Assembly (NCBI GenBank): GCA_020726505.1
Contig: JAHLEZ010000025.1
Location: 124,001 to 188,000, forward strand
Source: Leptodontidium sp. MPI-SDFR-AT-0119
Taxonomy: Eukaryota > Ascomycota > Leotiomycetes > Helotiales > Leptodontidiaceae
Direction: 5' to 3'
DNA length: 64,000 nt
Made by a program: the position numbers and the translations under genes. Shown one piece after another: positions 1-9,975 of this stretch. Every line of letters begins with the position of its first letter. Position 1 is the stretch's first letter. A model generated the notes under the pieces. That model had not been told where the DNA came from, made no database searches, and saw only the letters and a program-made list of their open reading frames with translations.

Positions 1-843
1 TATTAAATAATTACCGAGACCCCGAGGGAGCGAAAATCTGACGTTTCTAACCCTAACCCCAACCCATAGAAGAAAGCCTACCTTGTGATCGTAGGCACGC
101 CCAATTTGGGACCAACAGACTAGTTGTCTAATAGATATAAAATCGTGGTTCGAGCGGCATGTGATGAAAAATCGCTGAGCTATAGTAAACAGAGAGAATC
201 TGTATTCGCAGGTAGAATATCTTTAAAATAGAAAGCGTAATGTTTCTGTCGCTGTTAACAAATATGTCGTGGGCATTAAATGAATGTTTGGAAGTGGTGC
301 GGATCCAAGAGCAAAAGGTTGCGGCATATTAACCCTTCAGATGCCCAAAATCCCACCCCGCGCTAGCGGCCGCTAGCTCATCGTTTCCTCTGCGTACTAA
401 ATTATATCGCTGGCTCAAAGTAAACTGCAATTGCGATTCCTTTAAAAGAAATATAATTAAAGCTCTTATTTTAATTAATGTTGTGCAAAAATCACGTGGC
501 GTTGGGGTAAAGAGGTTATATAACCAAATACGCAGTCTGCAGACAGCGGGTCCTCTTTTTGTACGTCAATTAACGAGTTTTGAATAGCTCGCTGTCGCTC
601 GCTGGCGTGGGCTTGAAGAATAAGAGATTATAGATAGTTATGAGTAGTTACGGATAAGGCAAAAGATAGCGGACCGCTAAAGATTTATAAAGATTCCGTA
701 AGCAAAAAACTTAGGGTTTGAGGTTTGGGTTATATTGTTTCTAGTAACGCTAACACGCTACAGGTGTTTTTCTCTCTCTTTATCTCTCGTATAAGTACAA
801 ATATAATGTGTATTACAGGTAGAAAAGTAGTCTCAGGTAAGTG
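1..843. other. AT-rich repeat flank, no gene seen
   Basis: No open frame of note on either strand. Two short telomere-like strings (around 48-66 and 711-730) are too short and impure to be a telomere. The rest looks like decayed repeat DNA. Confidence 0.4.
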
Positions 844-844
844 G

Positions 845-936
845 AATGTGAGCCTTAGAGTAGGCTAAGTGTAAACTACAGGGTAGGCTAAGTGTGAGCC
901 TCAGGGTAGGCTAGGTGTGAGTCGCAGGGTAGCTTA
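845..936. repeat. 23-bp tandem repeat, four units
   Basis: Four imperfect units with consensus GTGTGAGCCTCAGGGTAGG plus CTAA, at about 845-868, 869-891, 892-914 and 915-936. Differences are mostly transitions. No reading frame runs through it. Confidence 0.75.
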
Positions 937-954
937 CGCTATAAATTGAGGTCG

Positions 955-1200
955 CGGCTATACCTCTAGCCTAAGTCAGGATTAAAGCGATATAGTTGTC
1001 AAGCTATTTAGCGCTACTGTCCCCTAAGAGGCCCTGTAACGCCTTGTAATCCTTCGCTATATCCTTCTCTATTAGGCCCCTAGCTAAAAAGATTAAAGGG
1101 TGGAAAAAGGCTCTTAAGTCTTTGTATTTCCGGCGTTTTTCGGTTGCGGCCTTTATAAGTGTAGCGTAAGCTTCTTCTTATACTAAGTCTTTAGAGTTAA
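955..1200 (-). pseudogene. unidentified decayed coding remnant
   Basis: A minus-strand frame of roughly 80 codons reads as plausible protein (for example KRRKYKDLRAFFHPLIF) but is interrupted by about three TAG/TAA codons, the pattern expected when Gln or Trp codons are hit by RIP. I do not recognise the family. It lies among repeats and is probably a transposon-borne ORF fragment. Confidence 0.3.
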
Positions 1201-1332
1201 ATATTACAAAAAAAGTTATTAATATCATACTAAGTTATTATAAGCTCTTAAGATTAGGTTTTGTAACGGTTAAGAGCTCCTAGAGCCTCATTTCCGGTAT
1301 ACTAGCTAACCGAGCATTACCGAGATTAATTT

Positions 1333-1635
1333 GTTAGATTTTGACTTCGGTAACTCGTGCCGATTCTACGCGAGAATAGCCGGAGTAATCTCCACTGCTT
1401 ACGCGGACCGGAAATTACTCTCGTATTCGATTACGTAGTCCGTAAGAGCCACGTAATCGATTACGTAGTCGTCGAAGCTTCTAGAGAAGCTAATATTGTA
1501 TATAACTACCGAAGAGCCCTTATGGCTCTTCTCTCAAGCAAGCAAGCAAGCAAGCAAGCAATCTACTTTGTCTCTAATCACGTGTTCACCTACTGCGCTT
1601 CCTCTCTTCTGATTGGCTCACCTATTTTCACATAG
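1333..1635. repeat. dispersed direct repeat, copy 1 (LTR-like)
   Basis: About 300 bp nearly repeated at 1777-2065; both contain ATTCGATTACGTAGTC, a GCTCTTCTCTC tract and TCTTCTGATTGG. Downstream of copy 1 there is a TATATATAGAGCTCTTCTCTC stretch like the promoter of fungal LTRs. The LTR identity is inference; no clean TG...CA ends with a duplication were found. Confidence 0.5.
1535..1561. repeat. (CAAG)n microsatellite
   Basis: Perfect CAAG tandem run inside copy 1 of the dispersed repeat. Copy 2 has only CAGCAAGCAA at the same place, so the array expanded or contracted after duplication. Confidence 0.85.
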
Positions 1636-1776
1636 TTGGCCCTATAGCGCTTTCCCTTTATATATAGAGCTCTTCTCTCTTTACATTCTTTCTTACTTAG
1701 TTATAAATTCTCAAGAACTCTTATTATCTTTATATATCGTATATTAATATGTGAAGCCGCTGTCACACGTGATTAC

Positions 1777-2065
1777 TATTAGATTTAACTTCGGTAACTC
1801 GTGCCGATTCTACACTAGAATAGCCGAAGTAATCTCCACTGCTTACGCGGCTCGGAAATTACTCTTGTATTCGATTACGTAGTCGAAGCTTCTAGAAAAG
1901 TTGATTACGTAGTCGTCGAAGCTTCTAGAGAAGCTAATATTATGTATATAACTACTAACGAGCCCTTATAGCTCTTCTCTCCAGCAAGCAATTTACTTTG
2001 TCTTTAATCACGTGTTCGACCACTGCGCTTCCTCTCTTCTGATTGGCCCGCCTATTCTCACATAG
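1777..2065. repeat. dispersed direct repeat, copy 2
   Basis: Second copy of the 1333-1635 block in the same orientation, with small deletions (one ATTACGTAGTC repeat is rearranged) and many transitions. Confidence 0.5.
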
Positions 2066-2315
2066 GTCTGCTGTTAGCCTTTCTCGTAAAACTTTAAAAA
2101 CAGGCACATTCAAGACGAGATATTCCGGTTAGCGAGTTTTGGTTTTCCTACGGTTGATAAAAACTTGTGCCAGGAAGATCATGAGCTCCCTAATTAGCTG
2201 AGGAAGTTTATTGCGCTAGATGGACAGGACTGGGACAACTTCTACTATTAATCCGCTGTTACGGCTGGCAAGAGGTTGATACGGCGAGTAGACTCTAGCT
2301 TTGTATTTGGGCCTA

Positions 2316-4460
2316 ACTGCGAGGCATGTCGCTAGGCCTTCCGGCCTAGCGAGGTACAGCGAAACCACGATTTCAGCGAAACATCGAAAAAAGCGGGGTC
2401 CACCACTCAAATTCAATGACAATTCGCAATCATTGATTCCATAACGTATTATGCCTTCTAATAATTAATTAAATCTTTCGAAGAACTTTTACAATAGTAA
2501 CCCCAAGTGCGGCAGACGAAGAGCGTATGCGTAAAGTAATTGCAAACGTTCGAAGTGGCAAATTTCCGAGTATCTATACGGCTTGCCAAAAGTATTGTGT
2601 TAGCTACGACATTACGAGAGCTCGAATAGCTAGGAGGCAGCCGAATTCAAGTCGGGGAGGACAAAATAAGAGGCTTGACGATTCGCAAGAGGCTACACTT
2701 GTTCGATACTGTGAGAGGTTAATTCTACTTAGGGAAAATCTAGGGCGGAAAGAAATTGAGGCAGGGGCAAATTCTATCCTACGAGCTATAGGACAGCCTC
2801 TAGTCTCGAAGCCGTGGATCTCTCGATGGCTAAAGTCGCATAAAGATCTTTTGAAAGGACGAGTCTCGAAGCCTCTTGCTGTTAAACAAAAAGTAACTTA
2901 CGAAGAAGATAATATTCGGGAATATTTCAGCAAGTTCAAGAGGGCGATTATCGAATATAAGATTACACGAAAGAATTGTTAGAACTTCGATGAGACGGGA
3001 TAGCGACTTGGAGTCTTAAATAGTCGATTAGTCTTCACTTTTCTAGAGATATTAATTGTGTATATAGAAGATCCTAATACTCGAGAGTCTCTGACTTCTG
3101 TCGAAGCATGTAATGCTACGGGGGACTATGCCTCGAGTATGCTTATTCTTCTAGGAATAGAACTTCAAGAGAAGTTCTTCGATAACGATATTAACGATGA
3201 AGTTACTTTCTTGACGAATCGAGAGACAGGGACAGGTTTTATTAATGATTAATTAGCTATCGACTGGCTAGAACACTTCGAGGAGGCGACTCGACCTAGG
3301 ACGAAAACTCGAACCGGAAAAGTAATACATAATAGCGAATAGCGTATGCTTATCTTCGACGACCACGGCTCTCATTTGACTCTCGAGTTTATTAATTATT
3401 ATTAGGACCACAAGATCGTGCTATTTAAGCTTATTCCTTACTCGACTCACTTGTTATAACCGATAGATGTGGGTTTTTTTTGGTCCCATGAAGCAAAATC
3501 ATCAGAATATACTCGCTGATTAAGTTCGATACAGCGGTGCTGAGCCATACTCGAAGCTAGATTTCCTCGATGCTTACAACGAGATTGCTCTTTAAACTGC
3601 AAAGAAGTCGACGATTGTATACGCTTGGGAGAAAGTAGGATTATGACCTTTAGATCCCGAACGAGTGATTGCCTCGATGGAGAAGATGGAGCCTCCGGTA
3701 CAGCGATACTACGACCTAGTAGAACGAATAATTGCTCGAATAGAGAAGACGCCTGAACCAGTTAAAGTCGATTGGTCTAAGATCACTACTCTCGAAGGCT
3801 CTATTCTAAAGATTTAAGAATACTTAAAGTATATCGACAAACGGATCTACGGTGCTATTAATGGCTCGATTCCTCTTAGTCCAACAGTCACTCGAGTGAT
3901 TGAAAAGCGGAATAAGGCACAGAATATTATAGTCTATACCGGAGTACTCTCGAGTGAAGAGTTGACGAAAAGGAAGGCTAATGAAGCAAGGCGAAAGAAG
4001 CACAAAAAAGAGGGAGGAAGTCGTCGAGTAAAGACTAATCACGGGGTAATTAAGAAAGGAGACGCCCTACTTCGAATCTGCAAACGCAACGAGTTCTTAT
4101 AATAGCAAAAGAACCTCAAGATTATCGAGTACGATAAGAAGATTTCGAAGTTAGTTGACTATCGATGGGGAGTGACAGTAAGAGCAGCTGTTCGATGGAG
4201 TAATAGCTGGCAAAACGAGAATCGTCAGATTTTAAAGCAACAACAACGAGTGGTTCGGGAACTAATAAATTATTTTAAAGCTTAAAAGCTTTCTGTAATA
4301 ATAATTGATTAAACATTTGCCTCGAGGTAACCTTAGAATAATTCATTGCAGGTTATCATTTTTTTTGTGTGGTAGCCCCGCTTTTTTCAATGTTTCGCTG
4401 AAATCGTGGTTTCGCTGTACCTCACTTGGGCGGTGAGCCCAAGTGAGTAAGCCTCGCAGT
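2316..4460 (+). mobile_element. Fot/pogo-type DNA transposon
   Basis: A 2145-bp element bounded by TA on both sides (2314-2315, 4461-4462) with ends ACTGCGAGGC and GCCTCGCAGT. The inverted ends extend roughly 95 bp and each includes a 10-bp-stem hairpin (2329-2352 and 4422-4446), followed by a shared arm beginning GGTACAGCGAAACCACG. It carries one decayed transposase gene on the plus strand. The TA duplication and gene content fit the Tc1/mariner superfamily, pogo/Fot branch. Confidence 0.9.
2527..4102 (+). pseudogene. pogo/Fot transposase, inactivated
   Basis: DNA-binding and cut-and-paste transposase of the element at 2316-4460. The intact N-terminal frame (2527-2982, 151 codons) holds a psq-like helix-turn-helix followed by a CENP-B/Tc5-type HTH ending in WISRWLKSHKDLL. 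The catalytic part follows: NFDETG then a stop where Trp is expected, then FDDHGSH (about 3357) and PYSTHLL-stop-PIDVG (about 3440), matching the DDE_1 superfamily. The C-terminal basic tail is 3896-4102. At about 525 codons it is near full length for Fot1-type proteins (about 540). Several TAG/TAA codons stand where Trp or Gln is expected, typical of RIP, so it cannot make enzyme. Confidence 0.85.
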
Positions 4461-4959
4461 TAGTGCTATGCTCAGAATCGAGAAGAAAAGACAAGGAGAA
4501 AAGGAGAGCTCTCTGTAAGAGGGAGCTCGAGTATAAATACATGAAGGACCCTCCTAATGGGGCCTAGCGTAGTCGAACGCCATTCACATCAACATGTCGC
4601 ATACTCGCCACCTAGTCTTCCTAATCTGGCTTAGCGCCGTCGCATAGCCAGCGATGTTACGAGCCCGTGTCGGTTAGAATACGAGGCGCATCAGAGGTCG
4701 TAACATCCGCACTGAAGCCACTTATTTGTTATAGTTTAATACAGCGGGAGAATGGAGACTAGCGCGGGGTAGTTATACACAGTCTGGTTCAGTGGCGAGC
4801 TATAAACTATTAGAAGAATCAGCCGTGGAAATTTTGGCAGTTAATGTTTGCCTTAGGGGCATCTTGCTAAATGAACCGGGAAGCAGCTAGGCCGCAATTT
4901 TGACGACATATGATTGCGCATATACCGAGTGTTAGCCGGTCTTACCTAGATGATATTTA

Positions 4960-5690
4960 GTTTGATAATAAAAAGAAGACGTTCGTATGGGATATAATCG
5001 GCAATTTATACGACGGCGAAGGGCGATAGAAGGAGGCCGAAGAGTTATTTATATAAGTAGTAAAAACGATAAAAAAAAGGTGCCAAGGCAAGAGTATTCG
5101 TTTACGCTATTTAATATAAATAACTTAGCTTTAATATACCGGGAATAAAACGCTAGAAAAAAGCCGAAGACCTATTTAGGCAAGTAATGAAAACGATAAA
5201 GAAGGTGCTAAGGGAGGAGTATTCTTCTACGCTAACCTATATAAAAAATCTTGCGATAACTTATTGTAGTTAAAGATAATAAAAAGAAGCTAAAGAGCTG
5301 GATTTACAAATAATAAAGACGAGAAAGAGGGTATTAAAGTAGGAGTATCTAAAAATACACTAAATAGTATAAGCAACTTAGCGGCGATATTTTAGAAGTA
5401 AGGACGGTGGAAGGAAGCCGAAGAATTAGAAGTACAAGTCATGGATGTTGAAATACGGTGATCTCTGCTAGTTCCGCACACCTAGTATACCTATATATAT
5501 ATATTTAGGCGTCACCCTATGCTATTACAGCCTTTAATCCAGTCTTACCACTACACCCTGCACCTATACATTACTCCTTGTTTCAAAATGGAGATGATGA
5601 AGGAGGTACTAGGACAGGAGCATCCAGACACACTGACCAGTATGAATAATCTTGCTTAGACACTAAAATCCCAAGGCGAAGATATGGCGT
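4960..5690 (+). pseudogene. kinesin-light-chain-type TPR repeat remnant
   Basis: Decayed plus-strand frames keep recognisable 42-residue tetratricopeptide units of the kinesin-light-chain type: KKAEDLFRQVMKTIKKVL (about 5160), KEAKELDLQIIKTRKRVLK (about 5290), and the best preserved VLGQEHPDTLTSMNNLA followed by a stop (about 5600-5660). In fungi such arrays usually form the C-terminus of NB-ARC or patatin-type proteins; no such N-terminal domain is visible here. Many stops and frame changes make it a pseudogene. The surrounding 4706-4960 shows nothing else. Confidence 0.6.
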
Positions 5691-5699
5691 GCCGTGTTC

Positions 5700-7183
5700 G
5701 ACCTGATCGCACTCACCAGCCTAAAACAATTAACGACACCAGCTGACTTCGAGAAAGTCGTCTTTATACGCCACTACGATCCAGCTCGGTATCTCAGAGG
5801 GGGATTGAACAAACAGAAGACGAAGTTAATCAGCGAATACTCGTGGAACTTACCGGGCGCGTATACTACGATGTCAGAGGCTTCTACGAACGCCGGAGGC
5901 TGACTGCAAGCTTGACGTTTTCCTAACCCCCGCAGATGGACGATGCCTTACTAGACGGCGAGCACGACTGGTCCAAAGTACTTGTCATTGAAGAACACTG
6001 ATGAGGGTCGATCTGCAAAACACTGGTGCAGTTGGCAGGGTATGCACGCGAAGTGTTTGGAAGTTAACCGGAGTAATATGTAGACGGAGCATTCACCTCA
6101 ACCCCATCTCTAGGTCCATCTCCAATGTTAGACTACTAGTTCATCAATAACAATTACCCTCCTTTTCATGACATACTACTGTATGGTCGAAACGCCAGTT
6201 ATGCTTACCTGCCATCTAATTCTCTTTGAGTCTTGCAAATGTTCTTACAAAGACTGGTACATCAAGTAGCTTGGGAGAATTGGGATGCGTTGTATTATGT
6301 ATCGCAGAAGAGGCCGTGCTACAATTGTATTGTATAAAGCATCCCTGAGGCTAACGTTCTTTGCTTCTAATATTCAATCCAACTAGAAAATGGCTGCTCA
6401 GATTCGTTACAAAGCTAAGGAACGTTTGAAGAGGGGGAAGGTCGAGGGAAGGGGGGTTAGAGTTTTCTTCTTCTTCTTTTGCGTCATGGGAGGAGAAATT
6501 CAAGATTCTGCAAGATCTTAGAATAACAAGTCAATGCCTTTATCCTTCGAGTTGACTACAGTACTAGTCAACTGCTAATGCATAAACCCCTGTTTACCAC
6601 CAAAAGTCGGGGTGAACACTTCAAAAGTTATCGACTTCAATCACACTCTATTAAATCCACGCTTTAGGCATTGCCTCGTTATAGCAATACGTGAACATTG
6701 GCTTATTTTAATAGAAATATACTGTTGTGCTTATAAAATAAGATGGGGGTAGTAAGAGCCTTAGGTTAAAAAAATGTCGTTTTGCTAGTAATATTTATGC
6801 GAAACCTATTTCCCCTTTTTTATTTTCATTATTATTAAAGATCCGGGGACTATTAGAAAAAAATGTCTTAGAGAAATTGATCTTAGTATACTTATTAAAA
6901 GTCATACTTACTTCTTTTTAATTTCAAACATCGTAGATCTGAAAAATTTAAGCCCTGAAAAGTAGGAGTTTTGGTAACATGACGCCTTTTCCGCCTCGCT
7001 TATGCTTTGTTTTTATATAGACGACAAGAGTGCTGGCCTGCGGCACGCACGAAGCCTTCGTACCTTTGTTCTTAAGGATCAGTTTAGAGGGTCTTCGACA
7101 AGACACGGCTCAGAACAACTCCTCCTCTATACCTCAGGCTTAATGCTCGAAGTACATCAAAACTAACCCTGAGCAGATCACTT
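5700..7183. other. no gene recognised
   Basis: AT-rich DNA with a short 69-codon frame at 5694-5903 that resembles nothing I know. Poly-pyrimidine runs near 6460 and decayed AT sequence near 6700-6960. No terminal repeats found. Confidence 0.3.
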
Positions 7184-7429
7184 TTGACATTAATGGATAG
7201 TGTAAACTTCAAACGAAATGAAAAAAGGAAAAGAAGAAAGAGAAAGAATGAGGGGATAAACAGGAGGAAGGAAACCTTGATTAAAAAAGCCTATGAATTA
7301 AGAGAATTCGATGGTATCGATATAGCTCTGATCATTTGCAAGCATGGCCGATATACTACATATAGCTCCAAGGGTTATGCATCACGGCTACCGTCTAGGA
7401 AGATGACTGGACTATTTGTAGATAGATAG
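7184..7429 (+). CDS. small MADS-box-like (SRF-type) protein
   Basis: An 81-codon frame whose residues about 25-62 read RRKETLIKKAYELREFDGID-ALIICKHGRYTTYSS. This matches the DNA-contacting helix and first beta strands of the MADS/SRF domain (compare the RRK..I.KKA.ELS pattern of Mcm1-type factors). The N-terminal basic arm is a Lys/Arg run, and the C-terminal dimerisation part is missing. It could bind DNA weakly, could be an orphan repeat-borne domain, or could be a remnant. The start at 7184 is simply the first Met. It lies in a repeat-rich stretch with no partner gene, so function is uncertain. Confidence 0.5.
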   Translation: MTLMDSVNFKRNEKRKRRKRKNEGINRRKETLIKKAYELREFDGIDIALIICKHGRYTTYSSKGYASRLPSRKMTGLFVDR

Positions 7430-8675
7430 ACAATCAGAACTAGCTCGAAACAGAAACTAAGACGACAGGTGTATTATCGCCCTCCTCTTAGATTTGTACG
7501 CCGTCGGCTTGTAGATAGCAGCACCTGTACATCATCTGTAAGATAGGAACCTAAAATTCTTCTTTCAAATGCGGTTTCCGCTCTTTGTATTTATCAACTT
7601 TGGCGAAGATTGGTCGTAGATGGACACATAAGTTAGGTCAGCAAGGGGATGTTGTTCGTTGGGATCGCGGCTGTTATTCTTGCCACGCTAATCAATACCG
7701 CACCTCGAGAATCAAGTGTATACCAGAAGGACTGGGACCGAGACTGGGAGGTTGTGGAGCAGCTTTTTAGGGGAAAAGGCATTTGGATCTAGAGATTGTC
7801 AAATAAGCCCGAGACGAACAAGGACAAGAAAAGATACGTTAAAAGCTTTGAGGCATACCCGTCACCCCGGGGCGTCCGGCGGGTGACATTCCAGCCAAAC
7901 CAGGACGCTTGTGAGGGAAAGAGGAGCTGGCGGAGTGATCAGTAAGTGGTGAGGAGAAGGGATAGAACTCTCAAGGTGGCAGGCAAGCGATATAATATTG
8001 TTGGTCGATTGAAAACAAAAATCAATTTGGAAGAAATTGCACTAGAACAATGGAATGTGTTATTGTTTTAATAAATGGAAGGTTGATATGACAAAGACAC
8101 TACCTGACAGCCCTGAGGTGCGCCTCGTCGCATCATGTAGTATATTGTGTTTGGAGCCGTATCAGGCCCCGCTCGACGCCATCGTCACTGCTAACATCAC
8201 AATCGCTGTGGTCACGGCGTGCTTTCCAGCAGACAACAGAGATGGAAAACCTCTGGCGCCGAAATTGAATGTGGGTGAACAACGCATGGATTCGACAACG
8301 AGGTTGTGGAGGATGGATTGGCGCCGCACCATCTCCCGGTCATGGATGGGTTTCAATGTTAGCACTGTCCAATCAGATCCCAACTTTTGAGTCCAAAGCA
8401 GCCGTACCAGACGTTTTGATCATGATGGCCGGGTCATATACGAATCCAAGCACTGCCACCTGACTCCCAATCCTCCCATCAAGCTAGAACCTCATTCCGA
8501 AGGTCTGGGCAACATTGCATCTTGGCATCCCCAAGATATGAACCTGAAAATATCTGCGATCCCTCGCAGTGTCTTCGAAACCTTGTCTCGCTTCAGACTC
8601 AACCATTGAGGGTAAGCTTTTCTGAATACTTGATGTGCTTGGGCTCATAGCATTCTCACATTTCTTAAGATCAGG
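7430..8675. other. gap with only weak coding traces
   Basis: A frame from 7649 reads MLFVGIAAVILATLI followed by an acidic stretch and a stop near 7790, then continues open to about 7943: possibly a broken single-TM protein, unrecognised. Overlapping plus and minus frames at 8055-8463 look like shadows of each other. Confidence 0.25.
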
Positions 8676-9064
8676 TTGTCGTTGATTCAAACCACACGGA
8701 CGACACGGACGACGCAGTTGACGAGGTCCCCAGCAAAGAGAGTCTGGAGACCTCCGGGAAAGCTTACTAGGAGCCTGACCTTGATAACACCGACAAACCT
8801 GACTTCGAAGAGATATTGACACCTTGCAAAAGCACCCAGCTATCCAGTCACGAGTCACTGATCATCGCGGAACTGCTTGTTTCCCATATTCAGAGGAGTG
8901 GTACCGCACAGAAGAACAAGAAGACGCTCACTTTCGATGCATACATGGAAGATCAGTTGAAACAGGCTGAACAGTCTCTTTGGTTCATTGGGAAACTTCA
9001 TGATGTCATGAGTACTCGTTGCGAAGGGTTGAAGGAGCAGATGTATCGCAAATCTTTTCGTTGA
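8676..9064 (+). pseudogene. unidentified fungal protein remnant
   Basis: A plus-strand frame of about 129 codons with one TAG at 8768-8770 (Gln to stop would explain it). The N-terminal part is Asp/Glu-rich (HTDDTDDAVDEVPSKESLE); the C-terminal part is helical (DAYMEDQLKQAEQSLWFIGK) and would form a short coiled coil. A plausible GT-AG intron precedes it (gtaagc near 8612, ending about 8672), so an upstream exon may exist. No family recognised. If the TAG is real, only the last 82 codons from 8816 remain open. Confidence 0.35.
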
Positions 9065-9975
9065 TTGGGTTGTCTTGCTTTCAATTGCTAGATTAATAAA
9101 CAGAGAATTGATCCTCGTCTCTTCAATTGCTCAGACCTCTCCCCTACATCATCAAAGACCCAGGCAAAGTGTCTAGTATATTTACCCGTCAGCACACAGG
9201 TGATGTTCTCTTGGAGCCATGAAGTCGGGTATCGAAATCCACATAAACCGCAATGTCCGTTGGGAATACACAGGGCCTCCTTCAAATCAAAAAAAAAAAT
9301 TAATACACCGCCAGTGCCGCCTCCTCCTGGCATATGGAAAACTTCTTGTCTATAACTGCCGAAGAGGCTAGTTGGATTTGATTCATTTGATTAAAGTGGC
9401 CGTATGTGCTAGAGAAAGGAGACTTTTGTTCCTTATACTATTTCGGAACCGAGATGAGGTCACGAACAAAAACCCGCCTGGATCAAAAAGGGGTGCAAGG
9501 GTGGGTACCCATCTTGCCAGTCGGACTAGGAGATCTGCTCGAGGGGCTTTCAAGAGGTATGTGACGTTACTTATGCCCCGAGTGCCAGAAGATACAAAGC
9601 CCGAATCGAATAGCCTTGTCGAGAAGCATAATGCCCAAGAAAATAGTCGTAGCCGGTTCATTCTGGTTATTCTCACCCTGAGCCAAGAGTTTCTCGCGTT
9701 AAACAGCGGCAGCAGAAGATGCAAAAGCCTTGACATTCGAGATGTACTTGGCCACTCGAGCACGCTGTTTGTTGAAGGCGGTTCGATAGATTGTCTTGAG
9801 GGTAGAGAGGATGATGTTCTAGATTTAGGGTTAGCATTCAAAAATCATAGTGAGAACGGCTGAGTTTATTTGTTTTTTCAATAGGATCAAGGTGGGTAGA
9901 TGAGGCGCTGTGAGGTATTGTTCAGGTTCAGGAATGTCCTTAGCCTTATCACAGTTCTCGATATTGCGGAAAATA
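9065..9975. other. ambiguous region, long frames on both strands
   Basis: Open frames of about 150-160 codons overlap on both strands (9372-9863 plus, 9383-9841 minus). A third, minus frame around 9720-9810 reads like real protein (NKQRARVAKYISNVKAFASS) but is cut by stops. I could not choose one, so none is called as a gene. Confidence 0.25.

Larger units (their letters stand above)
2257..4705 (-). mobile_element. solo LTR split by a pogo-like transposon
   Basis: The outer parts (2257-2315 and 4461-4705) together form one LTR of about 302 bp, the reverse complement of the intact copies at 28449-28750 and 60512-60813. On the plus strand it begins TGTTACGGCTGG and ends GGTCGTAACA, and it is flanked by a perfect 5-bp duplication TCCGC (2252-2256, 4706-4710). 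No internal retrotransposon sequence remains, so it is a solo LTR, later invaded by the DNA element at 2316-4460. Confidence 0.9.

Noticed and set aside
48..66. Telomere-like TAACCCTAACCCC string near the left edge
   Set aside because: Fewer than three units, impure, and followed by normal sequence; chance or a short relic.
8055..8390. 111-codon plus-strand ORF
   Set aside because: Mirrored by a minus ORF at 8162-8383, with no domain or good start context.
9372..9863. Long ORFs of 150-163 codons on both strands
   Set aside because: They overlap each other, neither shows a domain, and a third frame looks more protein-like; no defensible call.
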